From assembly GCA_052034005.1 (NCBI GenBank), contig JBPOJB010000005.1, forward strand, positions 19,946-83,945: a stretch of 64,000 nucleotides of DNA, given 5' to 3'. The notes under the pieces were generated by a model. The model was not told where the DNA came from and made no database searches. It was given only the letters and a program-made list of their open reading frames with translations. Origin of the DNA: JAAYDI01 sp052034005 (lineage in GTDB: Bacteria > Planctomycetota > Planctomycetia > Pirellulales > Pirellulaceae). Positions 1-8,880 of this stretch are shown here, piece by piece (positions within the stretch are counted from its first letter, which is position 1; each line of letters opens with the position of its first letter). The translations under genes and the position numbers were made by a program.

Positions 1-1116
1 CGGCGCGGCATGGCCGCCCTGATGTACGTGATCCCCGAGCTGAGCGGGCCGGCGGGCTACCGCTGGGCGCTGGCCCGTCCGGAAGACGTTCGCTACACGA
101 CGCCCGACGGCAGGCTGCCCCCAATGGCACCGGCCGAGCTGCAGGCGTGGGACGAGGCCAATGCGCGCGTCGGGCAGATGGACCACGAGCGTCTGGCGAA
201 GCTGCGGAGGTGGTCCGCCGGGGTCAACACCTCGCGCGACGCGACGCTCGACGCCGGCATCGACCAGTACATCGCGGCGATCAAGCGGTTCCGGTTCGAC
301 GGTCTGCGGTGGGACGGCCACCCGGGTAGTTTCTACCATCCGATCCGCGACGCCTGGTCGCGCATGGGGAGCGGGGGCGAAGTCCGACTCACGCCGGGCT
401 TCGATTGGGAGGGAAACCTGCTCCTACCGGACGACCCGGACGCCGAAGACCGGCGGATCATCCGGCGGGCTCGTGAGCGGCTGCGCAAGGCGGTGCCCGG
501 CCTGATCGAGGGCTACAATATCCAGGCGTGGAACGCCTTCCTGCTCCACATGCACGCGCTGGATTACGCGATCGGCGTGCGGCCTTGCGGCGTGGCCGCC
601 CATTACGGCAAGTATCCGCCGGAGTACCAGCCGATGGTCACGTTCGCCCAGCGATATGCCCGGTACTTCTTCCATCCGAGCCGGCTGCGGTTCGCGCCCG
701 GCGAGAACCGGCCGGGCGACCGGGTGGTCGTGGCGTCGCCGCGGCCGGTGGTCTTCGAGCCGTTCTGTTATTACGTGGCCAGCGCCCGGAAATTCACGAT
801 CGTCGTGCACCTCTGGAACCCGCCCGTCGAGGAGAAGATCAACGTGCTCCATTGCGATCCGCCGACCGCAGTTGAGGGCGTGCGGGTGCGCCTGCGGCAG
901 ATGCCCGGCATGGTGCACGAGCAGGGTCGGGCCTACCTGCTAAGCCCCGAGTGGGATGAGTGGTGCCGCGAAGTCGCCGCGGGGGACACGGCACCACAGA
1001 TCGAGGTGACGCTCCCCGCCTTCCGCTACTGGGCCGTCGTGATGCTCCAGTACCCGATGGTGCCGGAGGGAGTCGACGAGCCCGCCCATCCCTGGTTCCT
1101 GCCGATCCAGGAATAG
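1..1116 (+). CDS. Glycoside hydrolase-like protein, C-terminal part (5' cut by window edge)
   Basis: The reading frame is open from base 1, so the ATG at 10 is probably internal and the gene starts outside the window. The visible 371 codons hold the second half of a TIM barrel: a strand ending in FDGLRWDGHPG near residues 98-108, where an Arg-x-Asp pair sits as the nucleophile does in alpha-amylase-superfamily and GH66-type enzymes, then helices and a later strand with GYNIQAWN. The last 130 residues look like a beta-sandwich. No signal peptide is visible because the N-terminus is missing. A secreted or periplasmic alpha-glycosidase is inferred. The exact family cannot be set, and GH66-like is only a suggestion. 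Confidence 0.55.
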   Translation, partial: RRGMAALMYVIPELSGPAGYRWALARPEDVRYTTPDGRLPPMAPAELQAWDEANARVGQMDHERLAKLRRWSAGVNTSRDATLDAGIDQYIAAIKRFRFDGLRWDGHPGSFYHPIRDAWSRMGSGGEVRLTPGFDWEGNLLLPDDPDAEDRRIIRRARERLRKAVPGLIEGYNIQAWNAFLLHMHALDYAIGVRPCGVAAHYGKYPPEYQPMVTFAQRYARYFFHPSRLRFAPGENRPGDRVVVASPRPVVFEPFCYYVASARKFTIVVHLWNPPVEEKINVLHCDPPTAVEGVRVRLRQMPGMVHEQGRAYLLSPEWDEWCREVAAGDTAPQIEVTLPAFRYWAVVMLQYPMVPEGVDEPAHPWFLPIQE

Positions 1117-1203
1117 CAGCGCGGAATCAAACGAGCGGTGTCGACCGTCAGCGGGCCATGCGCCGCCGGTACCTGCTCTCCCAACTTTCGGACAGGCGCG
1201 TGG

Positions 1204-2811
1204 TCACTCCGTGAAGAATCCGCCGCCGAAACCGCCCATCCCCATGGGAGCGCTGGACAGGCCGCCCATTGATCCGGCATCATCGCCCGACCGGACGCGT
1301 GCAATGATCTCGGAGATCTCTTTGTGGACCGCACGAGTCTGCTGCACGATCAGCACCGAGCGTTCGCTGAACAGCGCGGCCAGGGACTGGCCGCTCTCCT
1401 CTGCCTTCCTGTCGGTATCCACCACTTCTGAGAGTTCGGGTACGGACGACACGACAAGGATGGTGCCGGGCGCCTCTGGGTGCTGTTCCGACTTCCAGGA
1501 GTCCGGTTGCACCAGCAGCGGCAGCGCCGTTGACAGGTCTCGCGCCACATTCGCGTGCAAACGATAGTAGACGGTAATCACTTCCGCGGGGTCGTCACCG
1601 CGTCGTTGCCGCGGTTTGGACGACCGTAACGCTGAACGGTACGTCTCGAGCAACTGCAGCACATTCTGGTGCACTTGCTCGCGGTGGCTGATCACGAGAA
1701 TGCCCGGTTTCGCGTCTAAGATGCGGCCCACGCCCCCGACTTCATACCAGGAGTCGGGTTCGGCTTGTGACGTGATCGCACTGATGAGCGCGTCCGTCTC
1801 ATCCGCGTCGCGGCAGAGGTCTCGCACGTCATAGACCGCCGTCTTCAGGCAGTCTTCCGACTCTTCGAAGCTCGTGATCCAGAGGACTCCATCGCGGATC
1901 ACCCAGGTCAGTTCCAGGTCCAACACGACCGCCTGAAGAACCGTCTCCAGGCTACGATCCTCCAGCCGCAGTGTCACCGGTGTCCGCTCCCGAATGCCTG
2001 TGTCCCGCAGCGCAGCGATGTCCAGACGAATATCGGCGCCCGCAACTTCGGCAAGCTGGCGGACCGCAGTCTCCAGGGGCGTGTCCTCGAAGTCGACACT
2101 GACGTTGTCCTTCAGTTTCTCACGCAACGCCAAATGCTGCACGGGGTCATTCAGGAACGTCTGACGACCGGGCGCGTGCAGTGCCTGCAGCAGCGCTTTG
2201 ATTTCGCAGTGTATATGGTCGTTCTGGCGGACAAACAGCACGTCACCCAGTAAGCTCACGACACCCGCACCACCGACATCCTCCCAGGTGTCCGGTGCGA
2301 TCGTCGTCTTAATCACGTCCAGCAGGCTGTCAGCCTCGAAGCCGACATCGAGCAGGCTGCCCACATTGTACGTCTGCGTCGTGACACGTTCCTCCACTGC
2401 TTCGCGAGACGTGATGTACAAGATGTCGTTGTCAAAGTACCAGCCGAGTCCGAGCGAGCGAAGGCGATTGAGGAGCAGATAGATCGGCGCGTCCACGAGG
2501 CGGTCGGAAACCGGTTCCGCCGGTGTTACTCCGACTTCTGCCAGTCCCCTCCTGTCCAGGAGCACAACCAGCCGCTGTTCATCCTGCAGCCAGGCGATCA
2601 CCTCGCGCAGGGTCGAGTCGGAGAAATCACGCGTCGCCACGGCAGCCAGCTGCGGAGGGAGCACGGCGCCGGGATCAATCGTCTTCGGCTCGTCGGCGAT
2701 AACCGGCAACTGCGAATGCGATTCAACCGATGGCTGAGCCCATAGCGGAAGTGCCGCGACAAGAACGAACACGACTCCACCCAGCCGTCGAAAATCCAAG
2801 CTACGGTTCAC
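1204..2811 (-). CDS. Exported secretin/STN-like repeat protein
   Basis: A 535-residue exported protein. GTG 2811 is preferred to the TTG 18 bases upstream because AAAGGG lies 7 bases before it and it places the signal peptide (GGVVFVLVAALPLWAQ) at the N-terminus. After cleavage come two similar blocks of about 165 residues, near 45-215 and 220-390. Each has an STN-like fold and then a segment with PDTWEDVGG or PDSWYEVGG and an 'H-x(5)-LLQ-L' tail. A third, shorter copy (VQPDSWKSE) follows. The C-terminus is Gly/Met rich (MGMGGFGGGFF). Such modules resemble the N-terminal domains of secretins, but no secretin pore domain is present. An envelope or periplasmic role is inferred and the function is unknown. 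Confidence 0.75.
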   Translation of the reverse strand: MNRSLDFRRLGGVVFVLVAALPLWAQPSVESHSQLPVIADEPKTIDPGAVLPPQLAAVATRDFSDSTLREVIAWLQDEQRLVVLLDRRGLAEVGVTPAEPVSDRLVDAPIYLLLNRLRSLGLGWYFDNDILYITSREAVEERVTTQTYNVGSLLDVGFEADSLLDVIKTTIAPDTWEDVGGAGVVSLLGDVLFVRQNDHIHCEIKALLQALHAPGRQTFLNDPVQHLALREKLKDNVSVDFEDTPLETAVRQLAEVAGADIRLDIAALRDTGIRERTPVTLRLEDRSLETVLQAVVLDLELTWVIRDGVLWITSFEESEDCLKTAVYDVRDLCRDADETDALISAITSQAEPDSWYEVGGVGRILDAKPGILVISHREQVHQNVLQLLETYRSALRSSKPRQRRGDDPAEVITVYYRLHANVARDLSTALPLLVQPDSWKSEQHPEAPGTILVVSSVPELSEVVDTDRKAEESGQSLAALFSERSVLIVQQTRAVHKEISEIIARVRSGDDAGSMGGLSSAPMGMGGFGGGFFTE

Positions 2812-3163
2812 AGCAATACCCTTTCGCAAGTTGACCCCAGCGTGCCGCGTCCAATGCTGAGCAGCCTGACCTTGAGGCTGACCAGCCCCGGCGTGACGGT
2901 GTCACCGTCCCACCGGGTTCGTCGCATCGGAAGCCCTCGATGTCCTGATTCTACCACCGGCCGACAGCCGTTCCCTTTTGAAAAAACATGGGAGGGCACC
3001 GTCCGTCCGGAACACTGCAACCCGTTGGGGTGACTGGGGGTCCGCGGCGGGGCATTCCCAGCCTGTCATCTTCCGGTAGGCACGGCGCCGGGGTGGACTG
3101 TGACGGCACGGAGCATGCCCGCTCGGAATCCGAGCTGGCCGGCGCTCTGCGCGGCCGGGCCCA
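2812..3163. other. Intergenic stretch without a gene
   Basis: A 352-base gap between two minus-strand genes. It holds the leader of the secretin-like gene and a 15-base interrupted palindrome, GACGGTGTCACCGTC, at 2895-2909, which could be a protein-binding site. I see no reading frame with planctomycete-like protein character and no clear terminator with a U-run. Confidence 0.4.
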
Positions 3164-6100
3164 TCAGGGCGGGTCAGTGACCGTGGGGACTCGGATCGGC
3201 TTGGCCATGGGGCCGGCACGGAGCAGCGCCTGCAACTCGGCGATCGTCGCCGCCTGGTTGGGATCCGCCGCCAGATTATGCCGCTCGGCGGGATCGGCCA
3301 CCAGGTCGTACAGCTCGACCCCGCGGCGACCCTCGTCCCATTCGGTGTAGCACCACCGCTCGGTCCGTACCGAGCGGGCGAGCCAGTCTTCGCGCGCGAC
3401 GACCGTGAACGCCGGTTTCGACCAGGCGGCGTCGGGGTCGTCCAAGAGCGGCACGAGGCTCGCGCCTTCCAGACCGGCAGGCGTGGGCAGGGCACACAGT
3501 TGGGCCAGCGTCGGGAAGATGTCGACAAATTCGACCGTGCGCCGGCAGGGTCGCCCGGCGGGGGCCCGGCGCGGGTCCACGATGATCAGCGGCGCACGGG
3601 CCGACACGTCGAACAGTGTCCCTTTGCCCCACATGCCCTTCTCGCCCAGGTGCCAGCCGTGGTCCCCCCAGCACACGATCACGGTGTGGTCCCGCAGCTC
3701 GAGCCGCTCGAGCGCATCGATCAGCCGCCCGAGCTGTTCATCCACGAACGCGATACAGGCGTAATACGCCGCGAGGGCCTGGCGAGCGTCGTCGTGCGAG
3801 ACAACCTGCGAAAAGAACAGGTCCAGGTTGTACCGCAGCGCCTGCCGCGGCACCGCGTCGGGCGCGGACGGCCAGGGCGCGAAGTCGACGGGAAGCGGCA
3901 GCTCCTGGGCCGGGTAGTGCTCAAAAAAACGCTCCGGCACCACCAGCGGCACGTGCGGCTTGTAGAAGCCGACCCCGAGGAAAAACGGCCGATCGGACCC
4001 GGCCAGCTGCTCGAGCAGGGCGATCGCATTCGCCGTACTCCGGATGTCGGCCGTCCATTCGTACGGTTTGGCGCGGGCGGCGGCCGTGTCTTCCTCAGCA
4101 TCCGGGACCGACCCGAACACGTTGGCCCAGGTGTGGAGCATCGTGCACCAGCTCTCGGGCGGCGGCGCCAGGCTGCGGTACGGCTCCCAGCGGAGCGGAT
4201 CGGCGATCATCCGGGCATGGATCTCCTGGCTGCGGCGCACCCACTTCTCACCCGCGCTCCAGTCGGGCGGGAACTCGTCGCCGGGAACCGGCTCGCCGGG
4301 AAACCAGTTGTTCATCAGGCTCGTGTCGAAATGCCAGATCTTGCCGAGCAACCGCACATCGTACCCGTGGTTCCGGAAGTGCTGAGGGAGCGTCACCCAG
4401 TCTGCGCCCAGCAGCGCCGGATAGGCGAAGTCGATGACCTGGGTCGTCGTGGGGTACCGGCCCAGCAACAGCGAAACGCGGGACGGGTTGCAGATCGGCA
4501 GCTGGCAGTAGGCACGCTCGAAACAGACGCCCTGCCGCGCCAGGCGATCGAACTGGGGCGTCCGGGCGACCGGATCACCGTAGCAGCCGAGCCGCGTGTT
4601 CAAGTCGTCGACCGCGATGAACAGCACGTTGGGCGGGCGGTCGGCCCGGTCAGCGACCCGCGCGCCGATGCACTCGACTTGGAGTCGCGCCGAGCCGTCG
4701 ACGGCCGTCCGTACGCGGATCTCGCGCTGCGTCGCCACACGCAGCGTCTCTCCGGGTTGGTAATGCACATCCACTCGGCCCGCGTAGGGGCTGTAGAGCG
4801 TGAAGTCCACTGGCACACTCTCCGGCCAGCAGGGCAGGACACGGATTTCATCCGGGTAGTCCTGCAGCAGCATCTCGAGCACGGGGATCACGCCCGTCCC
4901 CATTCCCTGCAGACTCGGGCTCTCGGGGAGCCCGGCGCGCTGCGGGTTCTCCGGAGCCGTCTCGCGCGCCAGGCCGCACGGCAGGACGAAGGTCCAGTCG
5001 AAATGCTGATCGTGCCACTGCGCCACATCCTCCTGCAAACCCAGACAGGCGGCGAACACGACGTCCAGATTCCAGCCGTCGCGGCAATGCGGCCACAGCC
5101 GTTCCTGGTAGGAGCGCAGGGCGCAGTCCCGCGCGGCGCTGTTCTGCAAGACCAGCTTCGCGGGCCAGAGGGCGTACAACTCCGTGTGCTGCCTGTTCCA
5201 CTCGTACATCAGCTTGTCGCCCGCCGCATACGCCTCACAGCCGCTCATGTCGGCGGCCGGCACCAGCTGGTCGCCTGGCAGGACGACCGGGAGCACGTCG
5301 GGTCCTTTGTACTGCAGGCGACCGCGCGGCACTTCGGGCACCGCCGCCAGCAGTTCTTCCCAGGCGGTGACGAGCCCGCCATCCCACTGGCGCGCCTTGC
5401 CAACGCTGATCAACCGCGGCAGGGTGTACCGCAGCGCGCACACCATTTCCGACGGGTCGCGCACGGCCTGCCACGTCTCCCCCGCATTGCACCTGGCAAT
5501 GACCATCCGATCCTGTTCGCGCCGGGGATACCGCCGCCGCACGAACTCCACCAGCTCGGCGGCCAGCGGTCGGAGTGTCTGATCGGCAAACGCATGGTCG
5601 TCGGTGATATCCACCATGTCGCACAGCAGGGCCAGCATCCAGATCTGGCCCGCCGGATTCTCGCCGTTGTAGGCTTGCCGCCAGATACCGACCGGCGGCC
5701 GCGCCCGCCCCGTGCCGGCGGGCGGCGTCAGGAGTGCGGCACCCTGCCACATCGGGATGCGGGCGCCGCCATGGCCGTAAACGCGCTGGGCGAAGTAGTC
5801 GTAGTACGGCAGCTTGCGCGCATAGAACGAGGCCAGACCGCGGAGCGCGCCCCAGTCGCCGGTGCGCATGGCGCCGTAGTACGACTGGTACTGCTCGACG
5901 GCGCAGATGATCCCTGTCAGCCAATCGTGCTGCCGCAGGTGGTAGCGGTACAGGTCGATCTGGAAGCGCGGCGGCGTCTCGCGGCGCTCGCCGGCACAAC
6001 AGGCCAGGTAATAGCGGTACAGGTCGAAGGCCGCCTGGTACTTCAGCATCCGACCGGCGGGATCATCGATGACCAACCGCGATCGCTGCCAGAAATCGCT

Positions 6101-6958
6101 CCACCAGGCTTCGTGACTGCGCACGAACGCCTCGCCGCCCTCGCGGACCGCGCGGTTCTGGTGCTCGCGCGCGTCCCGGACCAAACGGTCTTTGCCGCCG
6201 AGCGTGGAGATCCCGGTGATCAAGAGCGAATGACGCGTGCGCGCCGGGAAGGTCAGCGTGCGCTGCGAGATCGCGGCGGACTCGCCCTCGCTCGTGATGG
6301 CCAACCCGAAAGCGCGTCCTGCCAGCCAACCCCTGTTGTCGCCGGGAATGTCCGCGCCCGTGCCGCTGTTCTCCGGCTTGTCGGGCGCCACCGCGTCAAC
6401 CGGATTCTCGTGCCAGAAGCAGAAGCCGCAGGCCTCGTCCGCATCCAACGCGGCAGGCGCGTCTTCCTCCAGGCGCACCGTCATCGCCCCCGGCGTCCGC
6501 CGCCCGTCATGGATGTCGAGGCGGATCACGTCGTGCGGTACATGCGCGCGGATTTCGACCGATACCGGGCCGTCGGCGGTTTCCGCCCGGGCCGCGATCA
6601 ACGACCGCCGCAGGTCGTGCTCCATGCGGAACTGCTGCGCGCAGGCAAACGGGCGGCCCTCGAGGTCCAGGTGCAGCCGTCCGAGCGCGCGCAGCTTGCC
6701 ACCCTCGTCAATCGCCGCGGAATGGTTCACCTGGACGACCATCTCGTCCGGGAAGTTGACGGTCAGGCCCGTGACGCCCGTGCCCGTTGCCATGAACTCC
6801 CACTCCTCGACCGGCTTGCCGTCGAACGTGATGCGCCCCTCCGGGCGATAGACGCCGGTGAGGCCCAGCGCGGCATGGCCCAGCACAACACCGTCGCGCC
6901 GCGGCTGCTCGGAACCAGACGGCAACATCAAAACGAGCATCAACAGCGTTGCTTTCAT
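3164..6958 (-). CDS. Glycosidase (DUF5703/GH95-like) fused to iduronate-2-sulfatase-like sulfatase
   Basis: A 1264-residue protein of two enzymes in one frame. Residues 1-17 look like a short signal peptide. Residues about 25-765 resemble the beta-sandwich plus (alpha/alpha)6-barrel of DUF5703/GH95-like glycosidases, with the helical run YRYYLACCAGERRETPP and the barrel segment HDWLTGIICAVEQYQSYYG. From residue about 775 a complete formylglycine sulfatase begins: PPNVLFIAVDDLN (metal-binding Asp pair), the CNPSR sulfatase signature with Cys823 to become formylglycine, GFYKPHVPLVVP as in iduronate-2-sulfatases, and GDHGWHLGEKGMWGKG. The sulfatase part is about 490 residues, the usual family length, and has no signal peptide of its own. 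The inferred job is coupled desulfation and hydrolysis of a sulfated glycan in the periplasm. Maturation would need a formylglycine-generating enzyme, not seen here. Confidence 0.85.
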   Translation of the reverse strand: MKATLLMLVLMLPSGSEQPRRDGVVLGHAALGLTGVYRPEGRITFDGKPVEEWEFMATGTGVTGLTVNFPDEMVVQVNHSAAIDEGGKLRALGRLHLDLEGRPFACAQQFRMEHDLRRSLIAARAETADGPVSVEIRAHVPHDVIRLDIHDGRRTPGAMTVRLEEDAPAALDADEACGFCFWHENPVDAVAPDKPENSGTGADIPGDNRGWLAGRAFGLAITSEGESAAISQRTLTFPARTRHSLLITGISTLGGKDRLVRDAREHQNRAVREGGEAFVRSHEAWWSDFWQRSRLVIDDPAGRMLKYQAAFDLYRYYLACCAGERRETPPRFQIDLYRYHLRQHDWLTGIICAVEQYQSYYGAMRTGDWGALRGLASFYARKLPYYDYFAQRVYGHGGARIPMWQGAALLTPPAGTGRARPPVGIWRQAYNGENPAGQIWMLALLCDMVDITDDHAFADQTLRPLAAELVEFVRRRYPRREQDRMVIARCNAGETWQAVRDPSEMVCALRYTLPRLISVGKARQWDGGLVTAWEELLAAVPEVPRGRLQYKGPDVLPVVLPGDQLVPAADMSGCEAYAAGDKLMYEWNRQHTELYALWPAKLVLQNSAARDCALRSYQERLWPHCRDGWNLDVVFAACLGLQEDVAQWHDQHFDWTFVLPCGLARETAPENPQRAGLPESPSLQGMGTGVIPVLEMLLQDYPDEIRVLPCWPESVPVDFTLYSPYAGRVDVHYQPGETLRVATQREIRVRTAVDGSARLQVECIGARVADRADRPPNVLFIAVDDLNTRLGCYGDPVARTPQFDRLARQGVCFERAYCQLPICNPSRVSLLLGRYPTTTQVIDFAYPALLGADWVTLPQHFRNHGYDVRLLGKIWHFDTSLMNNWFPGEPVPGDEFPPDWSAGEKWVRRSQEIHARMIADPLRWEPYRSLAPPPESWCTMLHTWANVFGSVPDAEEDTAAARAKPYEWTADIRSTANAIALLEQLAGSDRPFFLGVGFYKPHVPLVVPERFFEHYPAQELPLPVDFAPWPSAPDAVPRQALRYNLDLFFSQVVSHDDARQALAAYYACIAFVDEQLGRLIDALERLELRDHTVIVCWGDHGWHLGEKGMWGKGTLFDVSARAPLIIVDPRRAPAGRPCRRTVEFVDIFPTLAQLCALPTPAGLEGASLVPLLDDPDAAWSKPAFTVVAREDWLARSVRTERWCYTEWDEGRRGVELYDLVADPAERHNLAADPNQAATIAELQALLRAGPMAKPIRVPTVTDPP

Positions 6959-7026
6959 CTCGTGGATCCCGGCTACAATGGACAGCCCTCAGCCTGCCAG
7001 CAACATGGCAGCCGCAGGTAAGGCTG

Positions 7027-7140
7027 TCAAGTTTCATAGAGCACATAGCGGTCGTATGAGATGATCGGCGGCCTGCAGATCTCGACGAACTGCTGGAGGT
7101 AGGCCGCGCACGCCTTCGGAGTGCCGGGATCGGCGCGCCG
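7027..7140 (-). pseudogene. Relic of a TIM-barrel protein gene
   Basis: In the 233-base gap between two minus-strand genes an open frame ends in TGA at 7027-7029. Its last 38 residues include YLQQFVEICRPPIISYDRY. This closely resembles YLERFVHEVQPQIISYDNY in the intact TIM-barrel gene at 14690-16021. No start, signal peptide or remainder of the barrel is present. I read it as the remnant of a paralogue lost by deletion. The resemblance is over a short stretch only, so the call is moderate. Confidence 0.4.
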
Positions 7141-7191
7141 GGTGCGCCCGCTGGCCGGGCCCTGCCGCTCGGAAAACGCCCCCCCGGTCCC

Positions 7192-8808
7192 TTACTCCAA
7201 ACGGCGCAGGTAGATGTCCTTGAACTGGACCAGCATCGGCGGACCAACGTGGACCTGCAGGGCGAGCCAGCCGTGGACAGGTCGCGCCGGGTCCCGATCC
7301 TCCAGCTCGCACATGGTCACGCCGTTAATGGTGAGCACCACGTGCTCCTTCTTCGCCACGACGACGTACTCGTTCCAGTCGCGGATCGAGACTGCGGCGA
7401 GCAACTGCTGCGGGTCACCCACTGAGCCGACCACCTCCCGCTTGCCCGCCTGGTCAATGACGACTTTCTCGCCGCGTTCGGCCAGCACGTCACGCAGCAA
7501 GTACTCCATGATCACGCCGGTCCACCGGCCGGAGGCATCGAAGTCGGCCTGGGGCCCGATCAACGCGTCGCGAGGCTGCTGGTTCTGCGGCGGCTTCTGC
7601 GCGCGGTAATAGATGCCCGAGTTGCCGTCTTCCAGGCGGAACTTCAGGCGCAGCTCGAAGTTCTCGACCTGGTCTTTCCAGATCAGGAAGCTGTTCTCCG
7701 TCAGGGTGGTCTCGGCGGTTGTCCGGCCGGTGATCGCGCCGTCGCGGACCGACCAGATCGCCGGGTCGCCCTGCCAGCCGCTGAGCGTGCGGCCGTCGAA
7801 CAGGCTGAAGAAACCGTCCAGCCCGGGAGCCGGCTGTGCGCCGGGCACCGGCTTGGGTGCCGGGCGACTGCTGCGCGGGGCGGTGGGCGCCTCGAGATCG
7901 CCCGTGGCGAACTGGATCGCATCCAGGTAGAACTGGAGCAGGCGCGGATCCGAGCAGAGACTGGCCATGTGGCCGAACGATGTGTTGAAGATCCGGCCTC
8001 GTCCGTACGACTTCACCCAGGCCAAGGCATAATCTTCGTCTTTTTTCCGGACGAGCCAGCGCGGGCCCATGTTCGTTGTGGCCGGGTCGATCGACAGCAG
8101 CACTCGGAGCTTCGCACGGTCATACGGAGGTCCATACGTGTAGATCTCGTCGAAGATGCGAAAGTCCTTCCCGCCGAACGCGGCCACCAGCGGATGGTCC
8201 GGCTCTTCGACAGCCACTCCCACCTCCTCGGTCCAGGGATGACCGATGAAGGTGCCGCCGAACAGCTCCCTGAACTCCGGCCAGTGCTGGTTGGCCGCGA
8301 TGGCGAAGTGCAGGCAGACGACCCCACCGCCCTGGTCGACGAAGTCCAGGAAGCTCCGACGCAGCGCCTGCTCAGCCTCGGCCGGCGTGCCGCCAAGCTT
8401 CCGGATCGCGTCTTTGGACATGTCCTCTGCGGTCGGGGTGATCCAGGATCCGGAGGCGTTGTTCAGCACGATAGCGTCGAACTGCCTGAGGTTCTCGGGT
8501 GCATACATGGCCAGATCATCGCTCACGACCGGCCGGTACGCGCCGCTCTCCTGGCCGATGGCCCGCAGCGCTTCTTCAAAGTAGGGGATGCAGTAGCCCA
8601 TGTGCGGATCGTTGTCCATCAACGACGGCGGCGTGTTCCAGATCAGGACGGTACGGGGCTTTCGAGGCGCGACCTGCGGCCGGATCTGCTTGGCGGCCGC
8701 GCGGATCGGTGCGGCCTGGTGGGGAGGGATCTGGGCCGGCGCGGTCACGGCCGAGAGCCAAACCGTCCAACAGGCAATCAGGGCGACAGAGGTGCGTCGA
8801 GGGTTCAT
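7192..8808 (-). CDS. Exported ThuA-like protein fused to a DUF1080 (3-keto-disaccharide hydrolase) domain
   Basis: A 538-residue exported protein. ATG 8808 has AAAGGA 9 bases upstream; the TTG six bases earlier is unlikely. After a signal peptide (residues 1-25) a ThuA domain spans about 50-300. It has the class I glutamine-amidotransferase-like fold, with FVDQGGGVVCLHFAIAANQ and the GHPWTEE/DHPLV motifs typical of the family. A Pro/Ala linker leads to DUF1080 (about 325-538), a concanavalin-like beta-sandwich starting FFSLFDGRTLSGWQGD and containing the NSGIYYRA signature. DUF1080 proteins hydrolyse 3-keto-glycosides. ThuA acts in related keto-sugar pathways and partners with Gfo/Idh/MocA oxidoreductases such as the one at 10707. 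Both domains in one chain are common in planctomycetes. Confidence 0.88.
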   Translation of the reverse strand: MNPRRTSVALIACWTVWLSAVTAPAQIPPHQAAPIRAAAKQIRPQVAPRKPRTVLIWNTPPSLMDNDPHMGYCIPYFEEALRAIGQESGAYRPVVSDDLAMYAPENLRQFDAIVLNNASGSWITPTAEDMSKDAIRKLGGTPAEAEQALRRSFLDFVDQGGGVVCLHFAIAANQHWPEFRELFGGTFIGHPWTEEVGVAVEEPDHPLVAAFGGKDFRIFDEIYTYGPPYDRAKLRVLLSIDPATTNMGPRWLVRKKDEDYALAWVKSYGRGRIFNTSFGHMASLCSDPRLLQFYLDAIQFATGDLEAPTAPRSSRPAPKPVPGAQPAPGLDGFFSLFDGRTLSGWQGDPAIWSVRDGAITGRTTAETTLTENSFLIWKDQVENFELRLKFRLEDGNSGIYYRAQKPPQNQQPRDALIGPQADFDASGRWTGVIMEYLLRDVLAERGEKVVIDQAGKREVVGSVGDPQQLLAAVSIRDWNEYVVVAKKEHVVLTINGVTMCELEDRDPARPVHGWLALQVHVGPPMLVQFKDIYLRRLE

Positions 8809-8880
8809 CGGCAAGGTTCCTTTGCAGTGAAGGTTATGGCGGAGACAGGCCAGAAATCCCCCGCCACCGGTGGATCGTTC

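Noticed and set aside
3278..7021. A 1247-codon open frame antisense to the glycosidase-sulfatase gene
   Set aside because: Its Arg/Pro/Gln/His-rich translation has no domain signature; in GC-rich DNA the opposite strand stays open by codon bias. The sulfatase motifs are on the minus strand.
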